Part shown: one piece after another, positions 6,052 through 13,827 of the stretch
How the letters are laid out: each line of letters opens with the position of its first letter
Numbering within the stretch: the stretch's first letter is position 1
Assembly (NCBI GenBank): GCA_032111745.1
Contig: JAULUH010000231.1
Location: 1-25,703 of the forward strand
Source of the DNA: JAULUH01 sp032111745
GTDB taxonomy: Bacteria > Chloroflexota > Anaerolineae > JAAEKA01
Direction of reading: 5' to 3'
DNA length: 25,703 nucleotides
The notes under the pieces: generated by a model
The model's database searches: none
Told to the model about the DNA's origin: nothing
The model's input: only the letters and a program-made list of their open reading frames with translations
Program-made: the position numbers and the translations under genes

Positions 6052-7827
6052 ATGACCGAGCCCCATATCGCCGAGTCCGCCATCCGCAGGCTGGCCACAG
6101 GCCAGTCCTTTGCCCGTGGCCGTGACTACTACGACTCGGGGGCCGTCTTTGGCCTGCGCCAACGGGGCGACACGGTGCTGGCTGCGGTCCGCGGCAGTGA
6201 GTACGATCCCTACCAGGTGTCGGTGGAGCTGGGCACCGGAGGCGTGGTGGGCGCAACATGTACGTGCCCCTATGACTGGGGCGGCTACTGCAAGCACATC
6301 GTGGCCGTGCTGCTGGAATATGCCGATCAGCAGGGCAAGATCGCGCAGCTACCTACGGCCGAGGCATTGCTGGCCGACCTGGATCGCGACGCGCTGCATG
6401 GGCTGATGCTCGATCTGCTGGAAGCTCAGCCGGAGTTGATCGACTGGGTGGAAGGCCAGCTGGCCATCCGCCGGCAGCAGGCTGTTCCTTCGCCATCTGC
6501 GCAGGGTGGTACGCCGACAGAGCCGCCCCCTGTGGCGATCGACACCAATGCCATCCGTCGCCAGGTGCGTTACCAGGTGCGGTCGTCCGACCATGGCTAC
6601 TACGCCACGTCCGGGGCCGTGGCCGGGCTGGTGAGCATCGTCGAGCAGGCCGGGCGCTTCCTCGCACATGGGGATGGCCGCTCGGCCCTGGCCATTCTGA
6701 CCGTAGTTGCCGAGGAAACGATCCCGGGCTGGGAGGACTTCGACGATTCGGATGGCGAGTTTGGAGACTTCTTTGGCGACCTGGGAAAGGCGCTGGCCGA
6801 AGCGATCCTGAGCGCCGATCTATCCCAGGCCGAGCGCAAGGACCTGGCCGGGCGGCTGCAGAAGTGGCATGCGGAGCTGGAGGACTATGCCGTCGAGGAG
6901 GGCTTCGCGATCGCCGCCGGTGCGATCAAGTACGGCTGGGACTACCAGCCGCTGCAGCGGGCGATGCAGGGACACATCGCGGACCGGGGAGCCTGGAAAG
7001 GCGAGGCGCCAGATTACGCCGGCGACCTGACTGTGATCCGGCTGAGGATTTTGGAGCGGCAGGGACGCCTCGAGGAGTATCTGAACCTGGCCCAGGCGGA
7101 GAATCAGAAGACGCTCTATGTGACCATGCTGGTGAAGGTGGGACGCGTTGAGGAAGCTGTGGCGTATGGCCTGGAGTATTTGGGCCTGGCCGAGGAAGCC
7201 CTGGCCCTTGGCCAGGCGCTAGAAGAGCGCAGAGACCTGGCGTCGGCCCGGCAAATCGGCGAGCGCGGCCTGGCCCTGGAAGGTAACCGGACGGCGTTGG
7301 CGCGCTGGCTGCGTGGCCTGGCCGAGGCACAGGGTGATAATGAGCTGGCCCTGCGCGCTGCGCAGCTAGCTTTCGAGAGGGCGATTACGTTGGAGGACTA
7401 CCTGGCGGTTGAGGCCCTGGCAGGCGTCGAATGGCCGGCGATCAAGGAGCAACTGCTGGGCCAGCTGGTAGGTCGGGGATATGCCGGGGAGCGCATCGAC
7501 ATCTATCTGCACGAGGGCATGATCGAGGAGGCGATCAGGGTGGTGGATGAGGGGACCAGCTACTATGCCACCGTCGAGAAAGTGGTCGACGCGGCCGGGC
7601 CAACCCATCCCGACTGGGCGATCAAGCAATGCCGGGGCCAGGCTGAGCCGATCCTGGACCGGGGCCAGTCCAAGTACTATCATCACGCCGTGCGCTGGCT
7701 GGAGAAAGCACGCCAGATCAGCCTGGAGAGCGGGCGCCAGGAGGAATGGCGGGCCTATTGCCAGGCCCTGATCGACAAGCACGCCCGCAAGTATTCGGTG
7801 GCGCCGAGCCTGCGCAAGCTGCTCTAG
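6052..7827 (+). CDS. SWIM zinc-finger protein with helical repeat tail
   Basis: The 591-residue protein starts at ATG 6052, with TAGGAGG at 6037-6043. The SWIM signature CxC...CxH is Cys70-Thr-Cys72 and Cys80-Lys-His82, inside ATCTCPYDWGGYCKHIVAVL. SWIM zinc fingers bind DNA or protein, and bacterial ones are often next to SNF2 ATPases (for example Bacillus ywqA-ywqB). Here the SNF2 gene is two genes upstream in the same operon. Residues about 95-590 are nearly all helical, with TPR-like pairs (ALEERRDLASARQIGERGLA and similar), fit for protein contacts. No enzymatic motif was seen. The gene converges with the next one across 24 bp without a clear terminator. Confidence 0.9.
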   Translation: MTEPHIAESAIRRLATGQSFARGRDYYDSGAVFGLRQRGDTVLAAVRGSEYDPYQVSVELGTGGVVGATCTCPYDWGGYCKHIVAVLLEYADQQGKIAQLPTAEALLADLDRDALHGLMLDLLEAQPELIDWVEGQLAIRRQQAVPSPSAQGGTPTEPPPVAIDTNAIRRQVRYQVRSSDHGYYATSGAVAGLVSIVEQAGRFLAHGDGRSALAILTVVAEETIPGWEDFDDSDGEFGDFFGDLGKALAEAILSADLSQAERKDLAGRLQKWHAELEDYAVEEGFAIAAGAIKYGWDYQPLQRAMQGHIADRGAWKGEAPDYAGDLTVIRLRILERQGRLEEYLNLAQAENQKTLYVTMLVKVGRVEEAVAYGLEYLGLAEEALALGQALEERRDLASARQIGERGLALEGNRTALARWLRGLAEAQGDNELALRAAQLAFERAITLEDYLAVEALAGVEWPAIKEQLLGQLVGRGYAGERIDIYLHEGMIEEAIRVVDEGTSYYATVEKVVDAAGPTHPDWAIKQCRGQAEPILDRGQSKYYHHAVRWLEKARQISLESGRQEEWRAYCQALIDKHARKYSVAPSLRKLL

Positions 7828-7851
7828 GGCGGCGCCCAGCCTCACCCCAAC

Positions 7852-8838
7852 TCATTCCCCGCCGTAGTCAGGATACTGGATCGGAGGGCTGCCCTTTGTC
7901 TCCAGTACCTGCGGTTTCTTGAGGCTCGTGCCGGGAGCCACGGCCTCCAGGGTGAGCAGGATTTCCCACCAGTCGCCGAAGTCGTAGACGAACAGCATGG
8001 TCTGGCCCTCGGCCAGGGGCAATTCTCCGATCGCGACTTCGTCGGTTCGCGGTCTTTCGTCCATGAAGGGATGGACCACGTGTTCCTCGGCACCGAAGCG
8101 GTTTCTGTAGGTGAATTCATACAGGTGATCGCTGGTGAAGTCCAGGACGTGGAGGATTGTGGACGCCAGGTCGTCGAGGGTGGCATGGGCCGGTAGAGCA
8201 ATCCGGCTGCGTAGCTGGCCCAGTTGCACGTTGAATATGTGTGTTCCCTGGCGATAGGCCCATTCGGGCATACGCAGGGTACGCTGGCATTGAGGAAGAT
8301 AGGGTTGGAGGACGGGCTGCAACAGTCCAGCGGGTACGGTTCCAGCAGCCTCGATATCGTGGATCCGACTGCGGTCGCGGAAAAACCCTTCACCAAGGAG
8401 CGCCAGCAGGGCATTGCCCACCGGGGTGCGGGAGATGCGGTCGATACGCCGGCCCTGGCCTGGGTCCGGTAGGCCGTCTACCACGTCGATGAAGCCAAAA
8501 AGCTCCAGGAGGCCCAGGTTGTGCCACTCCGCCGGGAATGGCAGGGTCTCTTCGGCCTCCTTGTCGCCGCGGATCCGCTGCCCCCGGTCCGGAATCCACA
8601 TGCAGAAGTGCAGGGACTGCCAGTAGTTCTCAGGGATCGCGGATGGGCGACCTTGTTCGCCGACAATCTCCGGCTGGCCGCGCAGAAGCCAGGCCTCGAG
8701 CAGTGCGGCGTAGCGTTCGGTGGAGTTCAGGGCCAGCCATTCCTGATAGAGGTCCGCATCGAGGAAGAGCAGTGGTTTCTTGGCAGAGGCGCGTCCGCAT
8801 AAGCCCCCAGCCGGCCAGGATATTGCCGCCGCGGGCAC
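7852..8838 (-). CDS. pRiA4b ORF-3-like protein, probably N-terminally truncated
   Basis: The C-terminal third, from about residue 205 (ATLDDLASTILHVLDF, then HLYEFTYRNR and FVYDFGDWWEILLTLE), is the plasmid pRiA4b ORF-3 / IS1096 TnpR-like domain, found in plasmids and mobile elements and of uncertain function. Before it lies a winged-helix-like segment (GLLELFGFIDVV to RTPVGNALLALLGEGFF). The frame opens at GTG 8838, with an in-frame TAA about 13 codons further up. Its first residues (SWPAGGLCGRASAKK) look like decayed sequence running straight into a family segment (LYQEWLALNSTERYAALLEA) that, as I recall, normally lies some 200 residues into full-length members. The gene may therefore be a 5'-truncated relic. 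No good ribosome site was seen. Confidence 0.7.
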   Translation of the reverse strand: MPAAAISWPAGGLCGRASAKKPLLFLDADLYQEWLALNSTERYAALLEAWLLRGQPEIVGEQGRPSAIPENYWQSLHFCMWIPDRGQRIRGDKEAEETLPFPAEWHNLGLLELFGFIDVVDGLPDPGQGRRIDRISRTPVGNALLALLGEGFFRDRSRIHDIEAAGTVPAGLLQPVLQPYLPQCQRTLRMPEWAYRQGTHIFNVQLGQLRSRIALPAHATLDDLASTILHVLDFTSDHLYEFTYRNRFGAEEHVVHPFMDERPRTDEVAIGELPLAEGQTMLFVYDFGDWWEILLTLEAVAPGTSLKKPQVLETKGSPPIQYPDYGGE

Positions 8839-8987
8839 GCGAGCAAGGTCGACCCGCTGGGCCGGGACCGACAGGATTTAGCAAGTCCTTTTAAAAACGT
8901 TAACCGGGGGTTGGCGCGCCGTTCATCAAAGGGTGCCACAATGGGGTTGGCTGGAACACGTCTTCTACGCCATGGAAAGGAACCCGG

Positions 8988-9188
8988 ATGAGCAAGAACG
9001 CGCGTTCACCACAGCCGGCGCCGGCCGGCAGCGAGCAGGGCGCTACGCTGGCGAAGCTGCAGCGCCTGTATGGACACCGCCGTGGGAGCCCCGATGCCTT
9101 CGGCCGGCGGCCGGCGCTGCCCAGTGAGGTCGAACGGGTAGTGAAGGCACGCCAGCCGTCCCCACCCCCCAGGACGGGCCAGCGCTGA
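8988..9188 (+). CDS. Small protein of unknown function (66 aa)
   Basis: ATG 8988 has a purine-rich GGAAAGGAACCCGG directly upstream, and the frame of 66 codons is followed by a convincing terminator at 9203-9250. The protein is basic, with Pro-rich ends and a short possible helix (ATLAKLQRLYGHRR). It matches no family known to me. The ribosome site and the terminator are the main reasons to accept it. The 149 bp before it (8839-8987) hold no other feature that I can support. Confidence 0.45.
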   Translation: MSKNARSPQPAPAGSEQGATLAKLQRLYGHRRGSPDAFGRRPALPSEVERVVKARQPSPPPRTGQR

Positions 9189-9202
9189 GCCCAGGAGCCG
9201 GC

Positions 9203-9250
9203 TTCCAGGCTGCGGGTTTGGGCGCACCCGGTGGCCTGGAAACCGTTTTT
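9203..9250 (+). terminator. Rho-independent terminator
   Basis: TTCCAGGC (9203-9210) pairs with GCCTGGAA (9234-9241). Inside, CGGGT (9213-9217) pairs with ACCCG (9226-9230), so the stem is nearly continuous. A run of five T follows at 9246-9250. It ends the small gene at 8988-9188. Confidence 0.75.
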
Positions 9251-9257
9251 CGGGGCT

Positions 9258-9296
9258 GGCCCTGGTTCGATAGTGCGGGACTATCGGGCCAGGGCC
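9258..9296. repeat. Long hairpin, 17-bp stem with 5-nt loop
   Basis: GGCCCTGG (9258-9265) pairs with CCAGGGCC (9289-9296), and GATAGT (9269-9274) with ACTATC (9280-9285). The three bases between can form one G-C and two G-U pairs, giving an almost unbroken 17-bp stem around GCGGG. It starts 8 bp after the T-run of the terminator and has no T-run of its own. It may be a REP-like element or the 3' end of a small RNA. Confidence 0.65.
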
Positions 9297-9688
9297 TAGG
9301 GGATCGTGTGCGAGCGGGGGAAGCTAACGTTGTCTTCTTGCGGTTAGGATGGGGATGCCTTTGAAGCTGGTTGAAGCACCATCGCACCGGCTTTGCCGGG
9401 CCATGCCAGGTGGCGCTTCTTCCGTGCCGCCAGCCCGGACGCATCGCAACGCGACATACCCTCCCATAGTCCCACCTACCGTTTCTTTGGGAGAAATCCG
9501 GTATATGGGTATGTGGGCGTATGGTCACAGGCTCCATCGGGAGGGGACTTCGAGGGGTTCCCGGTGCGCCCCGTATCATTAACATGGCGATAACATAAAA
9601 CATGACGCCGGTCATATGATTGGGGCCGGGGGCATGGTATGGTGGCAGTGGATAGGATAGCTGGCTGTGCGTGTGAAAGGAGCCTGCC
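9297..9688. other. Gene-free stretch upstream of the CHAD gene
   Basis: I see no supportable gene here; the frames at 9349-9582 and 9393-9593 are compositionally unlike their neighbours and lack ribosome sites. An imperfect hairpin can form between about 9464-9481 and 9499-9517 (TACCG/CGGTA and CCCA/TGGG). A short palindrome ATGAC-N4-GTCAT lies at 9602-9615, next to TATGAT (9615-9620), which lacks a matching -35. These may be the control region of the CHAD operon. Confidence 0.4.
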
Positions 9689-10672
9689 GTGGCAGAAACC
9701 GCGAGGTCGTTGCTGTTGGATCCGGGCGAGCCGATGGCGGAGGCTGTGCGCAAGATCTTGCGCGAGCAGATGGACGTCATGCTCGCCAACGAGGCCGGCA
9801 GCCGGCTGGGCGATGACATCGAGCACGTGCACGACATGCGGGTGGCCGTGCGGCGCATGCGCGCGGCGTTCCGGCTTTTTGGTGGCTATTTTCAACCGGA
9901 GGCGATCAAGCGCTTCGAGAAGGATTTGCGCAAGACTGGCCGCGCCCTGGGGACGGTGCGCGATCTGGATGTCTTCAATCGGGAGGCGATGCGCTATCTG
10001 CGGCTGCAGCCGAAGCGGCGGCGTCACGATCTGGACCCGTTGTTGAACCTCTGGCATGCCCAGCGCGCGAACGCGCGCTTGGGGCTGATCGCCTATCTGG
10101 ATAGCCAGGGTTATCGGCGCTTTGTGCAGGAATTCGGCGACTTTGTGAAGACCCCTGGGGCAGGTGTTGAGGCGGTCCCGGAGGGGCAGCCCCAGCGCCT
10201 TCTGGTACGGGACGTGCTCTCGAGCACGGTCTGGCAGCTGTACGAGACCGCGTGGGCGTACGACCGAGTCCTCGCGGGGGCGCCGGTTACAACGCTCCAT
10301 GCCCTGCGTATCGACTGTAAGTATCTGCGCTACACCTTGGAGTTCTTCGAGGGTATCCTGGGACCGGAGGCGCCGTGGCTGATTCAGGAGGTCATAGCCC
10401 TGCAGGATCACCTGGGCGACATCCAGGATGCCGAGGTGGCGAGCGCTATTCTGGGGGACTTTGTAGCACGGGACAACCCTGGCGAGGCCAGCCTGAACAC
10501 AGATGACCTGGACAACATGGCGGCCTATCGGGACTTTCGACTAGAGGAGCAGCATGACCTCCTGATGACGTTGCCGAAGACTTGGGCCCGCCTGAATAGT
10601 ACCCGCTTCAGACGCCGGCTGGCCCACAGCCTGCTGGCATTGGGAAGGTCTACGAGGACCAGCACATCATGA
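9689..10672 (+). CDS. CHAD domain protein
   Basis: GTG 9689 is preceded by GAAAGGAG (9675-9682). The 327 residues form a whole CHAD domain, a double helical bundle lined with conserved His, Arg and Lys that binds polyphosphate or other anionic polymers. The two diagnostic halves are HVHDMRVAVRRMRAAFRLF (from residue 46) and TLHALRIDCKYLRYTLEFFE (from about 203). No CYTH phosphatase domain is fused and no signal peptide is seen, so it should be cytoplasmic. The last codons overlap the start of the vWA gene (ATGA), meaning both are made together. The functional link is not known; control of the partner through polyphosphate is only a guess. Confidence 0.9.
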   Translation: MAETARSLLLDPGEPMAEAVRKILREQMDVMLANEAGSRLGDDIEHVHDMRVAVRRMRAAFRLFGGYFQPEAIKRFEKDLRKTGRALGTVRDLDVFNREAMRYLRLQPKRRRHDLDPLLNLWHAQRANARLGLIAYLDSQGYRRFVQEFGDFVKTPGAGVEAVPEGQPQRLLVRDVLSSTVWQLYETAWAYDRVLAGAPVTTLHALRIDCKYLRYTLEFFEGILGPEAPWLIQEVIALQDHLGDIQDAEVASAILGDFVARDNPGEASLNTDDLDNMAAYRDFRLEEQHDLLMTLPKTWARLNSTRFRRRLAHSLLALGRSTRTSTS

Positions 10673-12723
10673 GGAGAAACCGGATCATCTTTGTTGGCAT
10701 CGTGGTCGTCGCCCTGGCCATTGTGACGGTTTCGCTGCTGACCAACCAGGGGGTGGATCAGGTCACGGGCCTGGTGGGTTCGGAGAAGGCGCCGTTCTTC
10801 GAGGACGAGCGCGTGCAGAAGGCCCTGCGGCGCCACGGGCTGGAGGTGACAGTGCAGAAGGCCGGGTCGCGCGAGATTGCCACCAGCTTCGATCTCGGCC
10901 AGTATGATTTCGCGTTTCCGTCAGGCGCACCGGCTGCAGAGAAGATCCAGCGGGAAACGGGCCAGAGCAAGTCGTCCACACCTTTCTTCACCCCCATGGC
11001 GATAGCCTCATGGAAGCCTATTGCCGACCTGTTCGTGCAGCAGGGCATGGCGCAAGACCAGGGCGGCTATTACACGATCGACATGGGTGCCTTGCCACCT
11101 CTGTTCGAGTCGGAGGTGCGCTGGAAGGACATCCCCAACAACACCGCCTTTGCGGCCAACAAGAGCCTGCTCATCACCACGACCGACGTGCGGAAGTCGA
11201 ACTCAGCCGCCATGTACCTGGCGCTGATGAGCTATGTGGCCAACGGCAACAACATCGTCCAGAGCATCGCAGAGGCCCAGCCTCTGATGCCGCTGCTGAC
11301 GAACATGTTCCTGCGCCAGGGCCTGCGACCCAGCAGCTCGCTGGAACCGTTCGAAGACTACCTGGTCAAGGGGATGGGCCATTCGCCGGCGGTGATGGTC
11401 TACGAGGCCCAGTTCATCGACCTGTTGCAGTCGGGGCGCAACATCGTGGTGACGCAGGAGAAGACGATGCTGTCGCCAGTGGTGCTGGGGGTGAAAGAGA
11501 GCAAGACCAGATCCCTGGGCTGGCTGGACAACCCTGACGTGACCTGGAAGGACATCGCGGACAAGGCGAGCGCAGGGGAGCTGCGCTATGCCATGACCAA
11601 TCCGGCGGCGTCCAACTCCGGGTTCACAGCCTTGGTGGGTGTGGCCACGGCCTTGACGGGTAGCGGTGATGCCCTGCAGGCCGAGGATATCGACGCCAAC
11701 GCGTTGCAGGGATTCTTCAAGGGACAGGTCCTGACCGCGGGGAGCTCGGGGTGGCTTGCGGAGAGCTATGTGCGGGAGCAGGATGAGCTCGACGGTATGA
11801 TCAACTACGAGTCGGTGTTGCTGGCGCTCAACGAGAGCAAACAACTCAACGAGCCACTGGTGCTGATCTATCCGCGCGAGGGGATTGTGATGGCGGACTA
11901 CCCGCTGATGCTGTTGGACAGCTCCCAGCGCGAGCCGTACGACCGGTTAATCGAATACATTCGCTCGCCCGAGTTCCAGGAGAAGCTGATGCAGAGCACG
12001 CTGCGGCGACCAGTAGTGCCTGGCATTCGCGTGGACTCGCGCATCCCTGATCCGTTGCTGGTGGAGCTGCCGTTCCCGAACACGGTGGAGGTGATCGACA
12101 GCCTGCTCTTTTCCTATCTGGATGAACAGCGCCTGCCCTCCCATACCTTTTTCGTGCTGGACGTGAGCGGCTCCATGGAGGGGAAGGGCTTGCAGGACCT
12201 GATGACCGCGCTCACCAACCTGACCGGGCTGGACCAGAGCCTGACGGGCCAGTTCGCCCGCTTCCGCAGCCGGGAACGTATCACCATGCTGCCGTTCAGC
12301 GGTGTGGTGGAGGATGTGAGTGATTTCGCCATCAATTCCACGGCGGCCGAGGGCGAGGATATGGAGCGCATCCGCCGCTATGCCGAGCAGCTACAGGCCG
12401 GCGGTAACACGGCCATCTACCTGGCCCTGGCCGATGCCTACAGCCAGGCGCAGCAGGCTCAGGCCCAGGATCCTGATCGATACTACTCCATCGTGTTGAT
12501 GAGCGATGGCCGCAGCAACACGGGCATCTCCCAGAGAGAGTTTCGTTCCTACTACCAGGACCTGCCGCCAGAGCTGCAGAAGGTCAAGACCTTCACCGTC
12601 CTCTTCGGCGACGCCGATCGGGAGGAGATGGCGAGGATCGCCGAGCTGACGGGTGGCCACATGTTCGATGCTCAGAGCGAGTCCTTGAGCCAGATCTTCA
12701 AGGAGATACGCGGGTATCAATAA
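10669..12723 (+). CDS. Membrane-anchored solute-binding / vWA fusion protein
   Basis: The 684-residue protein starts with basic residues and one hydrophobic helix (5-24) that should anchor it outside the membrane, since no signal-peptidase or lipobox site is evident. Residues about 35-450 look like a type 2 periplasmic binding fold (FDLGQYDFAFPSG, PAVMVYEAQFID, AMTNPAASNSGF). Residues about 492-684 are a von Willebrand A domain with a complete MIDAS metal site: DVSGS (Asp498, Ser500, Ser502), Thr581 in GGNTAIY and Asp613 in MSDGRS. Ligand binding and metal-dependent protein contact are thus combined in one chain. Such SBP-vWA fusions are known as uncharacterised proteins. The gene is coupled to the CHAD gene upstream. 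Confidence 0.85.
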   Translation: MRRNRIIFVGIVVVALAIVTVSLLTNQGVDQVTGLVGSEKAPFFEDERVQKALRRHGLEVTVQKAGSREIATSFDLGQYDFAFPSGAPAAEKIQRETGQSKSSTPFFTPMAIASWKPIADLFVQQGMAQDQGGYYTIDMGALPPLFESEVRWKDIPNNTAFAANKSLLITTTDVRKSNSAAMYLALMSYVANGNNIVQSIAEAQPLMPLLTNMFLRQGLRPSSSLEPFEDYLVKGMGHSPAVMVYEAQFIDLLQSGRNIVVTQEKTMLSPVVLGVKESKTRSLGWLDNPDVTWKDIADKASAGELRYAMTNPAASNSGFTALVGVATALTGSGDALQAEDIDANALQGFFKGQVLTAGSSGWLAESYVREQDELDGMINYESVLLALNESKQLNEPLVLIYPREGIVMADYPLMLLDSSQREPYDRLIEYIRSPEFQEKLMQSTLRRPVVPGIRVDSRIPDPLLVELPFPNTVEVIDSLLFSYLDEQRLPSHTFFVLDVSGSMEGKGLQDLMTALTNLTGLDQSLTGQFARFRSRERITMLPFSGVVEDVSDFAINSTAAEGEDMERIRRYAEQLQAGGNTAIYLALADAYSQAQQAQAQDPDRYYSIVLMSDGRSNTGISQREFRSYYQDLPPELQKVKTFTVLFGDADREEMARIAELTGGHMFDAQSESLSQIFKEIRGYQ

Positions 12724-12740
12724 GGCTGACATGGAGGCTG

Positions 12741-13334
12741 ATGATGACGCAACCATTGTCTCAAACCGAGCAGGCCCTGCGGCAGGTGTTCAAGGTAGGC
12801 AACCGCTTCATGGTATGGCTTTTTCGCCTGGGCCTGGGCGGTTGGGGGAACTCGCCGCGGACCAGCCAGGTGATGGTATTGGTCCATCGCGGGCGCAAGA
12901 GTGGCCTGCAGCGCCGGACGCCGGTCAACTTTGCCGTGGTGGACGGAGACATCTACTGCACGGCGGCATTTGGCACGGCTGCGCACTGGTACCAGAACAT
13001 CGTGGCTGATCCCAACGTGGAGCTGTGGCTGCCGGACGCGTGGTACGCCGGCCTGGCTCAGGAGGTGCCGCCGGAAGACCCGCGCCGGGACAAGATCATG
13101 CGCGAGGTGCTGATTGCCAGCGGCTTTGCCGCACCGCTGTTCGCCGGGATGAATCCCAGGACGGCCAGCGACAAAGAGCTGGCTGCCTTGAGCGCGGACT
13201 ACCGCCTGATCCGTATCCGCCGCACGGAGGCGCGCACCGGCCCCGGCGGGCCCGGCGACCTGGCCTCCGTATGGCCGGTAGTGACGTTTGCACTGTTGGG
13301 ACTGTTGTTGCTGCGAGCGCGGCGACAGAGGTAG
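12741..13334 (+). CDS. Deazaflavin (F420)-dependent nitroreductase family protein (DDN-like)
   Basis: The 197 residues carry the DUF385/DDN split-barrel pattern: VMVLVHRGRKSGLQRRTPVN, then FAVVDGDIYCTAAFGTAAHW and YQNIVADPNVELWL. In this family F420H2 reduces nitro compounds or quinones. Residues about 173-192 form one transmembrane helix (VWPVVTFALLGLLLL), which tethers the C-terminus to the membrane and favours a quinone-type substrate. GGAGG at 12733-12737 fits the second ATG (12744) better than the first (12741). It begins 17 bp after the vWA stop and is followed 3 bp later by the first PPOX gene. Confidence 0.85.
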   Translation: MMTQPLSQTEQALRQVFKVGNRFMVWLFRLGLGGWGNSPRTSQVMVLVHRGRKSGLQRRTPVNFAVVDGDIYCTAAFGTAAHWYQNIVADPNVELWLPDAWYAGLAQEVPPEDPRRDKIMREVLIASGFAAPLFAGMNPRTASDKELAALSADYRLIRIRRTEARTGPGGPGDLASVWPVVTFALLGLLLLRARRQR

Positions 13335-13337
13335 CGC

Positions 13338-13751
13338 ATGACCTCGACCATTCCTGAGTCCCATCTGGACCTGATCGCTGGGCCGTATGCGGCGGTTCTG
13401 ACCACGGTCATGCCGGATGGCCAGCCGCAGTGCACGGTGATATGGTGCAACACCGACGGCACGCATGTGCTGCTGAACACCATGCGGGGCTTTCAGAAGG
13501 AGCGGAACATGCGGCGCAACCCCAAGGTCACGATCTTTGCCTACGATCCCCGGAACCCGCTGCGCAATATCGAGGTACGGGGTGAGGTGGTGGAGATGGC
13601 CGAGGAAGGGGCGGTGGAGCACAATGACCAGCTGACGATGCTGTACCTGGGCAAGCCGCACTTCTTTGGCGATGCTGTGCCGGTGGAGGCCAGAGAGCGC
13701 TACACGCCTGTGATCTGCAAGGTGCTACCCACACGTGTGCGGGTAGAGTAG
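13338..13751 (+). CDS. PPOX-class F420-dependent oxidoreductase, copy 1
   Basis: The 137-residue single split-barrel protein reads HLDLIAGPYAAVLTTVMPDG, QPQCTVIWCN, ERNMRRNPKVTIFAYDP and EVRGEVVEM. This is the pyridoxamine-oxidase-like class, whose members in F420-producing bacteria use F420 rather than FMN; the cofactor here is inferred from the family and from the DDN-like neighbour. It starts 3 bp after the DDN-like gene. Its stop codon (TAG 13749-13751) lies inside a 28-bp palindrome. The second copy begins 76 bp downstream. Confidence 0.88.
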   Translation: MTSTIPESHLDLIAGPYAAVLTTVMPDGQPQCTVIWCNTDGTHVLLNTMRGFQKERNMRRNPKVTIFAYDPRNPLRNIEVRGEVVEMAEEGAVEHNDQLTMLYLGKPHFFGDAVPVEARERYTPVICKVLPTRVRVE

Positions 13752-13775
13752 AGACGCAAGATCTTGCGTCTCTAC
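13748..13775. repeat. 28-bp perfect palindrome containing the stop of PPOX copy 1
   Basis: GTAGAGACGCAAGA (13748-13761) is followed directly by its exact reverse complement (13762-13775), centred on AGATCT. It looks like the GTAGAGACG...CGTCTCTAC class of dispersed intergenic palindromes that I recall from Chloroflexota and cyanobacteria. With no T-run it is a dispersed repeat rather than a classic terminator, though it may stop or slow RNA polymerase. Confidence 0.85.
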
Positions 13776-13827
13776 GCAGAGTGGTGCTCACATATTGGTG
13801 GGTGGAGTGAGCGAAAGGAGTATAGCC

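Noticed and set aside
12717..13661. 314-codon minus-strand frame opposite the F420-type genes
   Set aside because: It spans three real genes on the other strand and shows no family pattern.
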